NCBI RefSeq assembly: GCF_000348985.1
Contig: NC_035931.1
Location: 62,001 to 126,000 of the forward strand
From: Huiozyma naganishii CBS 8797
Taxonomy: Eukaryota; Ascomycota; Saccharomycetes; Saccharomycetales; Saccharomycetaceae
Reading direction: 5' to 3'
DNA length: 64,000 bases
Below the pieces are notes generated by a model. The model searched no databases, had not been told where the DNA came from, and saw only the letters and a program-made list of their open reading frames with translations. Positions within the stretch are counted from its first letter, which is position 1; every line of letters starts with the position of its first letter. This document shows positions 8,701-17,668 of the stretch, one piece after another. A program made the translations under genes and the position numbers.

Positions 8701-10057
8701 AGACCAAAACAAGTTGCACGGGCATTTGCAGGTTATAGCCCATTTACTTGGCAAACAGATGTACAGTTCTGAGCTTATCCCTTTTATCCTAAGCAGTGCA
8801 CATCAATTCGTTACGTTAAATCCATGCTATGTTACAGTAAAAGCGTACCTCAAAAATGTCGATACAATATTCAAGGAGTACCGCGCGGATGTAACTGATT
8901 CCCAGTATACCGAGATTGTGGCCATTTTTGGTAACTATTTCTTAAAGAAATCTGAGAAGTATTGCATTGACGGAAGCAAGCAATTGTGTCTTGCTCAGGT
9001 AGCATCTTTTCTTTTAAGAAATGAAAAGAGTCAGAATAAAATGCCACTGTGCGAAATAGCTCTTGAGTGTCCATTCTACGAGGTGCAAAATGCCGCGATC
9101 AACTACGTCATTGAAGTATGGGATACGGAAAGTTTAAAGGGTACCGAACTAATTGGTATTTGTGCCAGCTTGCAGTCACTTCTTCATAGCCCAGAAGTGC
9201 TTATTTCATTGAAGGGTAATGTAATGAAGGCGTTGCAAAAATGTGGACAAAATTTTGGTATGAGAGATTTAATGCAAACCCTAAAGACGCCACGTGCTGA
9301 ATCTTATATACTGTATGCCATAACGTTGCTGGGCGAATGTGTTAAGACATACCAAGATGCTCGGTTAATGCTGGAGTTTCTCCAACCGTATTTGTGTGAT
9401 GAGGCCAGTGAGTCGTACAGGTCGGCCACATTGACCAGTTTGATAAACTGCAGCAAGAATATCAAAGTGCCTCAAGTGCTTTTGGAAATCCACAATTTTC
9501 TAAGTGACGATGATATCGATCTGAGAGAAACTGCAGCCGCTTACTTAAACAGAGATGTGATGATGTTGTCAAATTGGCATATTGCACAAAACTTTATGGT
9601 AACTTCTGAGAGGTTTTGCAGACAGTATGTTGGCCTGTTCCGCGAGGAAGAGGTGCGTGCGTATATTACTGAAAGAATTATAAAATTCTTTGAAAAGAAC
9701 GATATATTTGCCAGTAAAAAGAACTTTGAAGGTTTATTTGACGTCGAGAAAGATAACCAATATAGAAACGACATTCAACAAAATTTCCAATATCTTGATA
9801 TGTTGAAAGAGATTGATCTCGGTTCTGATTCATCTTTGAGAACCTATGCCACGTCATATTGTACCAAGGTGATTCGTCATATATCTGGTTTGCAATTGCA
9901 AGATAATTTATCGGGTTGGACCGCGGATATCGATGTTTTCTCAAGGATAGTTGTCTTGCGAACTTTGTTGGATCAGGAAAACGAATTATCTGAGCTACAG
10001 GTACTCGACACCGTTCTAAAGGAGTATAATGCACACCCACTAATATTTGAATATTAG
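5789..10057 (+). CDS. TRM732: Trm732-type tRNA methylation partner (THADA family)
   Basis: Trm732 partners the methyltransferase Trm7 to form 2'-O-methyl at position 32 of the tRNA anticodon loop. The protein is a very long alpha-helical HEAT/armadillo-like solenoid related to human THADA and DUF2428 proteins. From the ATG at 5789 the product is 1422 residues, almost the length of yeast YMR259C. The frame is open further upstream, with in-frame ATGs at 5660, 5666, 5732 and 5744, and begins only with a TTG at 5597. I chose 5789 on length and on a credible N-terminus, but the start is uncertain. Identification rests on size, helical-repeat character and exact placement between TIF11 and ROY1; no short signature was checked. 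Confidence 0.88.
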   Translation: MDVASGEDVAKIKQSLIASNPVKILTQDDVAKHAIIPRFIDDFEVLVAALKATSRDTKSNTASATDKYRTLVVDCLSIWFSRTAQLLQAKLFTTHRDEFSQTLRTRVLSTANCDFFFKYIIDFWIDGNPPLISALKSLFDKFLGLLKIVQGSKDICFMLNKWSDEILKVPSTLKVQYYLIEVLSLEVNMHHILERQPNFIAKSFQLFKTDSLANPIGKCLVNLLINVYKIHFGEDRAKIPHWVQIWIEPLRKSVNMANPATANLIKLYFLAPLLKHTPSEVFIQLFQNVNLSKDDPSLLLLVLRIGEELSIEEEPFHNDRLIPMDTVAELLDVDEFKLAAFELLTYSSKKSKPIQPTVFDVIIEHLTIFFIDSNIESANSFSSTFKKFVLRIRDSAYGLNRTMIKLNKANKFPEEQEQIKLQLQNYQNFLKRLLRLLKRNIIPGVQYQESLLSLDIVQYLISIGLDSNIPAEFVDKQNPIVWPFRMDIITDVTLLQLLLDNLVNRFSDIRQVSKTLLFAANKCETSKKVLDELVDVTSLMARTKQNLPKYQDSETNASLNSFLFGISLDKIKCIEDRVHELRIENQRVKKDPIARSKNVISGHCTVLALYLDALDSEDIPKVVLDPILEQVSAAWEIVKGIMCYDASDSLLPAEYLGSGISDQTVLTYSFKTVKESCALLDVLLTRYPLSDSQLEPLGEHLISQLLNIRHSGAFQAVLPTFKIFCYKCRERIPKRLTNWLDEILKTLETKTQHITRRSGGLPFLVTSIIVTETDKKRPELKTVFDKLLSIISNASEINHQDKLDLPAVNAFNCIKAIFIESKLSHACTAYFPIGLEWSLKYFSSDIWALRNCSLMLFTSLQNRIFGKTGNNIGARLFFTRYNGIKGTLLSILDQSTKTQTDVESTFLVLNLLLRLNQTPGYDGLDVFIPPVTHCLKDVNWKIRELAAKVLASFVDQSHGICINIITNVSLTDQNKLHGHLQVIAHLLGKQMYSSELIPFILSSAHQFVTLNPCYVTVKAYLKNVDTIFKEYRADVTDSQYTEIVAIFGNYFLKKSEKYCIDGSKQLCLAQVASFLLRNEKSQNKMPLCEIALECPFYEVQNAAINYVIEVWDTESLKGTELIGICASLQSLLHSPEVLISLKGNVMKALQKCGQNFGMRDLMQTLKTPRAESYILYAITLLGECVKTYQDARLMLEFLQPYLCDEASESYRSATLTSLINCSKNIKVPQVLLEIHNFLSDDDIDLRETAAAYLNRDVMMLSNWHIAQNFMVTSERFCRQYVGLFREEEVRAYITERIIKFFEKNDIFASKKNFEGLFDVEKDNQYRNDIQQNFQYLDMLKEIDLGSDSSLRTYATSYCTKVIRHISGLQLQDNLSGWTADIDVFSRIVVLRTLLDQENELSELQVLDTVLKEYNAHPLIFEY

Positions 10058-10213
10058 TCCCTTTTTTTTCTCCGTTTGTACATTTGTAAGTAAAATTGGG
10101 TGTTGATGTCCCGTTAATCATAAGACGATCATTTTTTTGATTATGTTACAATTTTTTGTTGAATCATAGATGACTGGAGGAGAGAAGAAGAAAAGGGCCT
10201 GTTAACATAGAGC

Positions 10214-11971
10214 ATGTCTGGGGAAAGGCTATTGTCAGTACTGAACCATGTTGGTTTCTTCCTTAATCAAAATGATATGGTCAACTTGAGTCTGGTCAGC
10301 AGGAAATTCCACAATTCTTTTGCTATCGACCAATTATATGCCAAATTACGAATTACTGAGCATCCTATTTTGAGAGCCGAAAGGAGTTACTTGGACTGTG
10401 GTATTACTTATCTTTCCGGGTACAGATCTGCTATCAAATCCCACAATCAGAATGATATGTTTTTATATGACAAAATTGAACTGCTGTTAGAATCAGGGCA
10501 TATTGGAAAGATCAAAGAATTTATCATTGAAGAAAATGTGTTTCATGATGTAAAAGAAGGTCGGATACTGTTAGGAAAACTGGTAGCACGGATAATTGAC
10601 ATAGGGGATGTGGAGAGGTTGGAACTCAGAGATAATGAACTGTTGCGAGTATTTTACGAGAAGATTTTACAATTACAACATTTGAAACACATTGACATAT
10701 TTGATTTTAACTTACTCGGGAGTATAACTGCAATGCACAATGTCAGTGAGCTAAAACTTGTCGCAAATGAGGCTCCAATTCCGTGCAACGGTTCCCTTTT
10801 TGGAGATGATTTACTAGCTGCACTGGAAACCAAGATCGAACAATTGATCATATCTGTCAATGATTACGCTTTCTCGACGTACAGACTGTTCCAGTTTTTA
10901 GAGTCTGAGTCAGTCAAATTCTCCAAATTAACGGCTTTGAAGTTGGATCTTGTCCATGCTCCTTTCGACTTCAGTCACGATGCCCACGAGATGATTGTCA
11001 ACTATATGTCCAAATACATGCAATTGGAAAAACTCTCCAATTTGGAGATAACATTTTGTTGTCCCTTTGAGGACTGTACCTGTCATGAAGATTTTTTATT
11101 GGATTTAGCGCCACATCTAAAGTCATTGAAGCAACTCGGACTCATAGAAAAAGCATTGATGAACAAGGGTCATCATTACGCAGTAGAAGACTGGGATTTA
11201 GCAATGTGCAACTTTCTGCTAAACATCCCAAATGTGGGGGAGAAATTGAAGGTACTAGCTCTGAAGCATGACCCACCGTTGAACGGTATTGCTGAGGATA
11301 CGGTGGATGGGAACTACAAAAGAAGAAGAAAACTGTTTGACAACGTGTTACCGAGGTTATATTCGTTAGAGAAGCTCATTATCCCTCGGATGTTACAATC
11401 GATATCTCCCTACGAAATTCTTGTGTGTGATTTGCTTTGGAACGGATGCACTTGTGATTTCTGTAAGACGTATTTACCAGTTTTCGACCAGTACCTCATG
11501 AATCATCAGTACTATCCTGAAGATAAGGGCAGATTCACCGATATGATTCCACCGGTGTTTCTAGGATACGTGGGGGAAATTCTTGCTCGAAGAACGGACA
11601 CCAACCGGGTAGAATGGGAATTGGACACATTACGGCTGGCACCAGAAAACCAGTTGTGGGATTTCCACGGATTTGAAAATATCCAACATTTCCAAGAGTA
11701 CGAATGCCACTTCAATGAGAATTTTTTCCCCATGCTCGCCACATGTATTTCACATTTCTTCAATGGGTACATGTATCACATCGTGCAGTACTTGCCCAAA
11801 TTACGATTGGCTCTGTTATCTGGGGTATACTACTCCGTAGACAGCATGGACAATCCTATTCCAGAAACATTTTACGAGCCCAATCACGAGACATTCTTCA
11901 CTACGATCGTCGATACAAGTACAAGCGATGCTCTGAAATGTCCTACTAGGTTTGAATCCTTGTACGATTAG
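10214..11971 (+). CDS. ROY1: F-box-like protein, Ypt52 GTPase inhibitor type
   Basis: The 585-residue protein corresponds in position and size to yeast Roy1 (YMR258C, about 553). Roy1 is a non-SCF F-box protein that binds Skp1 and inhibits the endosomal Rab GTPase Ypt52. An F-box-like helix set is visible at about residues 5-45, including NQNDMVNLSLVSRKFHNSF. The rest is a divergent leucine-rich body with Cys-rich stretches (FCCPFEDCTCHEDF and GCTCDFCKTY). The start is the first ATG. It is a quickly evolving gene, so the call leans on synteny between TRM732 and PET111. Confidence 0.83.
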   Translation: MSGERLLSVLNHVGFFLNQNDMVNLSLVSRKFHNSFAIDQLYAKLRITEHPILRAERSYLDCGITYLSGYRSAIKSHNQNDMFLYDKIELLLESGHIGKIKEFIIEENVFHDVKEGRILLGKLVARIIDIGDVERLELRDNELLRVFYEKILQLQHLKHIDIFDFNLLGSITAMHNVSELKLVANEAPIPCNGSLFGDDLLAALETKIEQLIISVNDYAFSTYRLFQFLESESVKFSKLTALKLDLVHAPFDFSHDAHEMIVNYMSKYMQLEKLSNLEITFCCPFEDCTCHEDFLLDLAPHLKSLKQLGLIEKALMNKGHHYAVEDWDLAMCNFLLNIPNVGEKLKVLALKHDPPLNGIAEDTVDGNYKRRRKLFDNVLPRLYSLEKLIIPRMLQSISPYEILVCDLLWNGCTCDFCKTYLPVFDQYLMNHQYYPEDKGRFTDMIPPVFLGYVGEILARRTDTNRVEWELDTLRLAPENQLWDFHGFENIQHFQEYECHFNENFFPMLATCISHFFNGYMYHIVQYLPKLRLALLSGVYYSVDSMDNPIPETFYEPNHETFFTTIVDTSTSDALKCPTRFESLYD

Positions 11972-12396
11972 CTCCATGCCTCCTGTATATATCATATATA
12001 CTCACTCACTCGAGATATCGAAGAAAAATATACTTTTACAACCAGGAGAAAAATAAAGTTGTTACATTTTTGAAGGTTTTGTAGATTGTTCAACTCTCCT
12101 GAGTAGAAAGCAAGTAGAGTAAACACCAACTGTACTCCTTCATACCGCTTAGGTCTCCCGAACCGTGAGAGAGGCGCTATTTTCTTTTCTTTTTTCTTCT
12201 GGCTACGATCTTTAATTCTTACCTGTCTATATTCTTCACTCTTTACACCTCCTCCCGAAACTGACCAACGTTAGGGAATCCAATAGGACATTTCACATAC
12301 CCTACTGAATTTTAACATTGCTATGAAACTGATAGATCCAAGACTTTGAGCAATTGCTAACTACAAGATCAATACTGTGAGAAGGCACCTAAACCC
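11972..12396. other. Intergenic region, ROY1 to PET111
   Basis: This 425-bp stretch between two co-oriented genes holds a T/C-rich tract near 12180-12205 and a CCAAT sequence near 12279 in the direction of PET111. I see no tRNA, no repeat and no credible open frame. Confidence 0.6.
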
Positions 12397-14664
12397 ATGA
12401 TACGATATAGACTGGTAACACATTATGTTAAGCGATATCACAGGACCATTGTATTACGCCATTATTCATTATATTCTAACAGGCTTCAGACAACACCACC
12501 CAGCATCTTTGTAAATAGATACAGTTCTGAGGTGGCTAAAACTGATGAGCGACCGACAGATACGACGAGGCATGAAGAGGTTGAGAGATGGGTTCGAGAT
12601 AGTTTTATTGATACGATACGAAGACACGGTAGCTCACCTAATGAGGGGAACAATTCACAGCCCTTGGTGGTTTACAATAAGAACCGTGGCGGGGAGATGT
12701 TCGGAATTCCTACTGTAAACGACGAGACATTCAAGATCATCTGGGAGGAAGAGTTTCGAGACGGCGATCCCGGTACGGCTGGGATTGTCATTGTCCGTTT
12801 GAAAAACCGCCGGACTATATTCAGCACATCTCAATTGTTGATCTTATTCCAAGGGCTGAAAGCCAAGAACAATTTTTATCAAATGCATGGCGTTTACTAC
12901 GCGTACCGGAACTATCTTAAAGATGAGAAGTTTCGCGAAAATAAAAGTGATTATGGGCAACTGATCGAATTGATTATTCAATGTGAAGGTGCGTTGAAGA
13001 ATTATTGGAATTGCGAAAGATTTTTTTCCTTGTATATTAAAAATGGAGTCTTTAAGCCGGATACTTTACTGTTGGGATTGAAGGCGTTCATGATCAATGG
13101 AAATGTTCAGCTAGCCAAAGAGTTTTTCATCCAAATTGTAAATAATGAAGACACTTTCTCCTTTGGTACATTGGAACTTCACCAGTTGTTGAAATTTCTG
13201 TTGAATAGACACGACTACGGTAACATTGATTTCTTCTTCCAAATGTGGAACAGCAAGGGCCGGTCCCTAGATTTTGCTACTTTGGCATTGGTGCATAGAA
13301 TATACTTGAAATGTAGCGGCGGTGAAATAACAAATAATAATTTGCTAAACAGGTTCGTCTCTAATGAAAGAGTGCAGGGGACGGGCTACTTACAAAATCT
13401 TCGTTCTAAATTGACAGTACTGTACTATAACTTATTTGAACTGAATGACACTAGTACTTTGGAACACTATAATATAGCGGTTAAGACAGAAGGAGATGTG
13501 GAGATACAGCAAGAGTTTTTCGATACGCTACTGCATTATTATGTTAGGAGGATGGACAAGCCGCGTATAGACATGATATTATCCATTCTAGATCGTGAGA
13601 CATCATTGGCGTTGCAGCAGAGGCATTATTCCATGGTGGCCAAGTATTACGTTGCAAAGCGGGACATGGCCTCCCTGGTATCCTTTTATGACAAGCGGAT
13701 AATGGATGGGGAGATTTCTTTGAACCGAGATGTCCTGTACGATATCTGTAACTGCGCTACTAGGGCATATTCGCAGGGTGTCAGTACCAATTTCAAGACC
13801 CGTGTCATTACACTGATTCATACAGACAAGCGTTATATGATATCGAATTGGTGGTTACGGGATATAATCAACTATCTTGACAAGAATCCACGAGATACGT
13901 TACTGACTGAATTCAAGTCCAAACTGGTTCAAAAGGACATGATGGGCGCCAGGGATCTTTTCCTGGAGAGAATCAGGGATGAGTTGAAACCTGAGTTCAA
14001 GATTATGTTCCAAATGTTGAAACTGTGCATGAACAAAGATTTTGAACCACTTGCGAAAGTGATCGATTCAACAATGAAGAGACTGTACCCGGGTGCAATC
14101 CCCCTCTCTGTAGAGACGCTGTGGTTACGGTACGACATTTTGAAACTTTCGGACCCAAGTGCAAGACAGACAGCTGTCCGTTCCTTCCTCCGCAATTTCG
14201 GTCCCTCCCTGTGTTACCGTGACATGATCAACGTGTCTAAGTTACTCATCGAGGTGGGTGTCCTACAGGGCGCGGAGCTTCTTTTGCTGAAATGTAAAGC
14301 CGCATTGGGCGCGAGCAACGACCCGGCGCAGTGGTCCCACTACTACATGGCATATCTGAAACTAGCCACCGTGAAGCTAAATGCCCCGCTTTTTGAGCAG
14401 TTACTACAAGAGTGCCTTGCCAACCCTGCTGCATCAGACACCAACGCGGGCCAACTACGCGCCCACATCAAGTACTTTGCCAAGAGGTCCCCGCAGGGAC
14501 CCGAACAGAGCCAGAAATTGCGGCAGCTCGTCCACGCAAAATCCGTCCAGTCACAGCAACGCAGACGGGACTCCAAGAAACAGCTCGCACAGGTGCTAAC
14601 GACCATGGACCGCTGGCTGAGGTCCTCCATCACCGCGCATCGCAACGGTACCGCTTGTAAATAG
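12397..14664 (+). CDS. PET111: Mitochondrial translational activator of COX2 mRNA
   Basis: Pet111 is a mitochondrial inner-membrane-associated protein that acts on the COX2 mRNA 5' leader to allow synthesis of cytochrome oxidase subunit 2. The 755-residue product is close to the yeast length of 800. It begins with a basic, Tyr/His-rich, acid-poor presequence (MIRYRLVTHYVKRYHR), typical of matrix targeting, followed by PPR-like helical repeats. Position between ROY1 and COX7 matches S. cerevisiae YMR257C. The start is the first ATG. The next gene is COX7, so two cytochrome oxidase genes are adjacent, as in S. cerevisiae. Confidence 0.9.
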   Translation: MIRYRLVTHYVKRYHRTIVLRHYSLYSNRLQTTPPSIFVNRYSSEVAKTDERPTDTTRHEEVERWVRDSFIDTIRRHGSSPNEGNNSQPLVVYNKNRGGEMFGIPTVNDETFKIIWEEEFRDGDPGTAGIVIVRLKNRRTIFSTSQLLILFQGLKAKNNFYQMHGVYYAYRNYLKDEKFRENKSDYGQLIELIIQCEGALKNYWNCERFFSLYIKNGVFKPDTLLLGLKAFMINGNVQLAKEFFIQIVNNEDTFSFGTLELHQLLKFLLNRHDYGNIDFFFQMWNSKGRSLDFATLALVHRIYLKCSGGEITNNNLLNRFVSNERVQGTGYLQNLRSKLTVLYYNLFELNDTSTLEHYNIAVKTEGDVEIQQEFFDTLLHYYVRRMDKPRIDMILSILDRETSLALQQRHYSMVAKYYVAKRDMASLVSFYDKRIMDGEISLNRDVLYDICNCATRAYSQGVSTNFKTRVITLIHTDKRYMISNWWLRDIINYLDKNPRDTLLTEFKSKLVQKDMMGARDLFLERIRDELKPEFKIMFQMLKLCMNKDFEPLAKVIDSTMKRLYPGAIPLSVETLWLRYDILKLSDPSARQTAVRSFLRNFGPSLCYRDMINVSKLLIEVGVLQGAELLLLKCKAALGASNDPAQWSHYYMAYLKLATVKLNAPLFEQLLQECLANPAASDTNAGQLRAHIKYFAKRSPQGPEQSQKLRQLVHAKSVQSQQRRRDSKKQLAQVLTTMDRWLRSSITAHRNGTACK

Positions 14665-14728
14665 AGACCCATACATAAGGAGAGAGCACGTGACCATTTT
14701 ATACCTTACAAAGCCGCATTCTCCGCTC

Positions 14729-14790
14729 TGATTGGCTCTTTTCCGGAGACAACGGATTCTCGAGTCCAGAGGGAAAATATCAGTATAAAA
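14729..14790 (+). promoter_or_regulatory. COX7 promoter: CCAAT box and TATA
   Basis: TGATTGGCT at 14729-14737 is an inverted CCAAT box, the binding site of the Hap2/3/4/5 activator of respiratory genes. TATAAAA follows at 14784-14790, about 100 bp before the COX7 start. A CACGTG box lies just upstream near 14688. Confidence 0.65.
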
Positions 14791-14886
14791 GCGTTAACGC
14801 TGTGGTTCACAGTACGCAGCGGGGGGTGGGGTGGGTAGTGTTAAACTAGAAACATCGGCAAACACACACACACATACACACACGCT

Positions 14887-15066
14887 ATGAGTAACAGGAT
14901 TATACAGCTGCAAAGAATATTCCAATCGTCGACCAAGCCGCTCTGGTGGAGACACCCAAGGTCGCCATTTTTGCTGTACCCGTTCTACGGGCTGCTCACC
15001 GTGGCCGTCGTTGCCCCGCTGTGCTACGTACCAAATGCGATCATGGGCATCAAAGCTAAAAAATAG
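14887..15066 (+). CDS. COX7: Cytochrome c oxidase subunit VII
   Basis: This 59-residue frame encodes the small inner-membrane subunit VII of cytochrome c oxidase (60 residues in yeast). It starts MSNRIIQLQRIFQSSTKPLW, continues with the family's WWRHPRS motif, and has one transmembrane helix at about residues 28-49 (LLYPFYGLLTVAVVAPLCYV) before the basic tail GIKAKK. Only the final residue of the yeast protein is missing. The gene sits between PET111 and GFD1, as YMR256C does. The CCAAT box upstream fits Hap-dependent respiratory control. Confidence 0.96.
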   Translation: MSNRIIQLQRIFQSSTKPLWWRHPRSPFLLYPFYGLLTVAVVAPLCYVPNAIMGIKAKK

Positions 15067-15225
15067 TCAGAGCCATCGAACGGGTCTGTGACCTGCCGCG
15101 GAGTCTCTTTCGTCCTTTTTTGTTTAGATCATACAAATGTCTACATATTCTCGTAAACGCAATACATAACACCACTATACTCACTAGGAGTAGTTAATAA
15201 TATGTATATCGCCCTCCCCAGGGGG

Positions 15226-15858
15226 TCATACTTTCAGAGAGCCAATCCCTTCGAGAAGAGCCTCCTGTTGGTCGTCCTCGTCGATGTCGTCGGCCCAGTT
15301 CAACGTGCTGTCGTCGTTCAGGAAATCGTCAAGCAGTTTCTGTTGCTCGCTCTTGCGCTCCTTCTCAGCGAAAATCCTCCTCTGCTCCTCTAACTTCTCC
15401 CTCAAAAGTGCCGTTTTCTTTGGATCATTGGCCGGTTTGGCCTTGGATTTTGGTCCTTTATTTAAAGGTGCGGTGACAGGTCGCTCGCTGACACGCTTCA
15501 CCGGTGACTTCGTCCGGCCACTGCTCTTCACGTCATCTGCTGCGGGGATCCCTATCGTGTGTCCGCCAAGCGTCGGTAGGGCGGACGGCGCAGTGTGTGG
15601 CCTCTCCACGGGTTTCACTCCGGGGAGCCTACCCTGTGAGACGCTTGGACTACCCCGGCTCTTGTAATTGTTACCGTCACCCCTCTGCTGTTTCCCGCTG
15701 TTGTTGTCGTTGTTGTTGCCGACACCGTTACCATTACCATCGCCCTTCTGCTGTTTCCTACTGTCTCGCTTGCCCCAAGACCCATGTTTCTTCGACCTCG
15801 ACTTCTGTTCAGAGGGTTTCTCCTCCGGAGCGTCTGCCCATTTTGATACCAGCACCAT
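15226..15858 (-). CDS. GFD1: mRNA export coactivator Gfd1
   Basis: Gfd1 works with Gle1 and Dbp5 at the cytoplasmic face of the nuclear pore in mRNA export. The 210-residue product matches yeast Gfd1 (188) at both ends. The N-terminus MVLVSKWADAPEEKP parallels yeast MPLESIWADAPDEEP. The C-terminus has a coiled-coil stretch (LREKLEEQRRIF) and LLDDFLNDD, and ends in SLKV. The middle is a disordered Asn/Gly/Lys/Ser-rich linker with several short repeats. The start is the first ATG. The gene is convergent with COX7 and divergent from the YMR253C-type gene. Confidence 0.92.
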   Translation of the reverse strand: MVLVSKWADAPEEKPSEQKSRSKKHGSWGKRDSRKQQKGDGNGNGVGNNNDNNSGKQQRGDGNNYKSRGSPSVSQGRLPGVKPVERPHTAPSALPTLGGHTIGIPAADDVKSSGRTKSPVKRVSERPVTAPLNKGPKSKAKPANDPKKTALLREKLEEQRRIFAEKERKSEQQKLLDDFLNDDSTLNWADDIDEDDQQEALLEGIGSLKV

Positions 15859-15940
15859 TGCCCTCGCTGCTCCTCTCGTAATGTACTGATGCGATGACCC
15901 AACCTGCCCAACCGTGTGGTCTTCTCTGCGATATTTTTCA

Positions 15941-15978
15941 CTTTTAGGGCTTTCCCCCCGGTTCTCAAGCCCTAAAAG
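15941..15978. promoter_or_regulatory. Perfect 12-bp inverted repeat in divergent promoter
   Basis: CTTTTAGGGCTT (15941-15952) and AAGCCCTAAAAG (15967-15978) form a perfect 12-bp inverted repeat separated by 14 bp, in the 180-bp region between GFD1 and the first YMR253C-type gene. It could be a dimeric protein site or a cruciform. Confidence 0.6.
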
Positions 15979-16038
15979 ACCACAGTTCGTTGCAGTTGAA
16001 GCGACTTTGAATGTCCAAGAGTTCTATCACTCTCTGAT

Positions 16039-17358
16039 ATGGGCAGCACTGGTCGCAGAGAGCTGACAATGCAGAGTGTCGGGACACCGCGGATAGCACA
16101 GAAAGTGGAGACCCCCGGATCGACGCCGCAAGCGAAAAAGAGGCCCATTGTGATCTCAACTGCTGAGGCGGATGACGAGCAGGAACATGAGGAGGTTTTC
16201 GAGGGAATGCCCGCCAACGGCGGCGGCGGCGGTAGGTCACACTTCAACCTCGAGCGGGTGTCGCGATGGCAACAATTCAAAGAGAAGTATGTCGACACGA
16301 ACGTCGGACTGATACTGCTCGTTGTGGCACAGTTCTTCAACACTCTCATGATTGTATCGACGAAACTGCTGGAGACGAACCCGGTCGCGGGGCAGAAGAT
16401 CAAACCGTTGCAGATTCTGGTCGTACGGATGGCCATCACATACATTGGGTGCCTCGTTTACATGTACGTCAACAGGGCCACGGTGAAGTACGTGCCCTTT
16501 GGCGACCCAAAAGTCAGGAAATGGCTTATCCTGAGAGGCTGCACTGGGTTCTTTGGTGTCTTCGGTTCATACTTCTCATTGATGTATCTGTCCATAAGCG
16601 ACTCCGTGCTCATCTCCTTTCTCTCGCCCAGTATAACGATATTACTCGCATGGGCCGTCCTCCGCGAGCGCATCCACAGGTACGAGGTTGCCGGCTGCTT
16701 TGTGTCCCTGCTAGGGGTCGTGCTGATCATTAGACCGCCGTTTCTCTTTGGTGTGGACGCACTTGATTCTTCCGCAGATCCATCACCAGTGGAGAGTCAC
16801 CATCCAAGGGATCGGCTAATTGCCACTTTGGTTGCGCTTCTCGGCTGCTTCGGGATGTCTTGCGTCTACATCATCATCAGATTTATTGGGGACCGAGCAC
16901 ACGCCATTATGAGCGTCAGCTATTTTTCGCTGATTACACTGATCGTCTCGATAATAGGCGTGCTAACCATCCCATCGATGAAGTTCCAAATGCCGCATTC
17001 CTCAAAGGAATGGCTGCTGTTTGCCAACCTTGGTATCTCCGGGTTTTGTTTCCAGCTCATGTTAACAATGGGGATTCAAAGGGAGAGGGCCGGTAGGGGT
17101 TCCTTGATTACTTACACACAGCTAGTGTACGCGATCTTTTGGGATGTTTGGCTGTACCACCATCCACCCTCCATTTGGTCTGTCTGTGGGATGTTTATCA
17201 TCATCGGCAGCACTCTGTATGTGGTGAGACTGAAAAATAGCGGCCCTACCGTTTCAGACGATGCAGACACACCAAGCACCGTTTCTGAACAGGACGGTGA
17301 TGAACTTGAAGCGCAGAGACTAGATCCGCCGATACAATTGGAGGATATTGAACGCTAA
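16039..17358 (+). CDS. DMT/EamA-family membrane transporter, copy 1 (YMR253C type)
   Basis: This 439-residue protein is a drug/metabolite-transporter superfamily (EamA-like) membrane protein, orthologous by position to yeast YMR253C, whose substrate is not known to me. After a hydrophilic N-terminus of about 85 residues come about ten hydrophobic helices in two halves. Well-kept stretches include KEKYVDTNVGLILLVVAQFF, VRKWLILRGCTGFFGVFGSY, SLMYLSISDSVLISFLSPS and IQRERAGRGSLITYTQLVYA. The C-terminus is acidic and hydrophilic. The first ATG is taken; an in-frame ATG at residue 11 is possible. A close paralogue follows directly downstream. Confidence 0.88.
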   Translation: MGSTGRRELTMQSVGTPRIAQKVETPGSTPQAKKRPIVISTAEADDEQEHEEVFEGMPANGGGGGRSHFNLERVSRWQQFKEKYVDTNVGLILLVVAQFFNTLMIVSTKLLETNPVAGQKIKPLQILVVRMAITYIGCLVYMYVNRATVKYVPFGDPKVRKWLILRGCTGFFGVFGSYFSLMYLSISDSVLISFLSPSITILLAWAVLRERIHRYEVAGCFVSLLGVVLIIRPPFLFGVDALDSSADPSPVESHHPRDRLIATLVALLGCFGMSCVYIIIRFIGDRAHAIMSVSYFSLITLIVSIIGVLTIPSMKFQMPHSSKEWLLFANLGISGFCFQLMLTMGIQRERAGRGSLITYTQLVYAIFWDVWLYHHPPSIWSVCGMFIIIGSTLYVVRLKNSGPTVSDDADTPSTVSEQDGDELEAQRLDPPIQLEDIER

Positions 17359-17668
17359 ACAGTACTGTATTTTTATCACTTTCCTTAACCTCCTTCAACT
17401 CTTGATTCCTGTTGATTTTATACTGCCTGTGAGTGCGTGATTGTCATTATATATAGAGAGCTCCAGTCACGAACCCTCAATTATTATTCTTCAACATGTG
17501 TACCTTTAACTATTCTTCTTATGTCATAATGAATTTCATGAACGGGAAAAAAAGTTAGTATTTTAGGAGAGATGAAGTGACTCTTATCCTTGAGTCAACG
17601 TCCGTTTTGCTATCGTACTTGTAGGTTAGCACGTCAGCAAATTGTGACATAAGATCAAAAAACCAAGT
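17359..17668. other. Intergenic region between tandem transporter genes
   Basis: This 310-bp spacer contains TATATATA near 17450 and otherwise AT-rich sequence. The transporter coding similarity does not obviously extend into it. No gene is seen. Confidence 0.5.
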
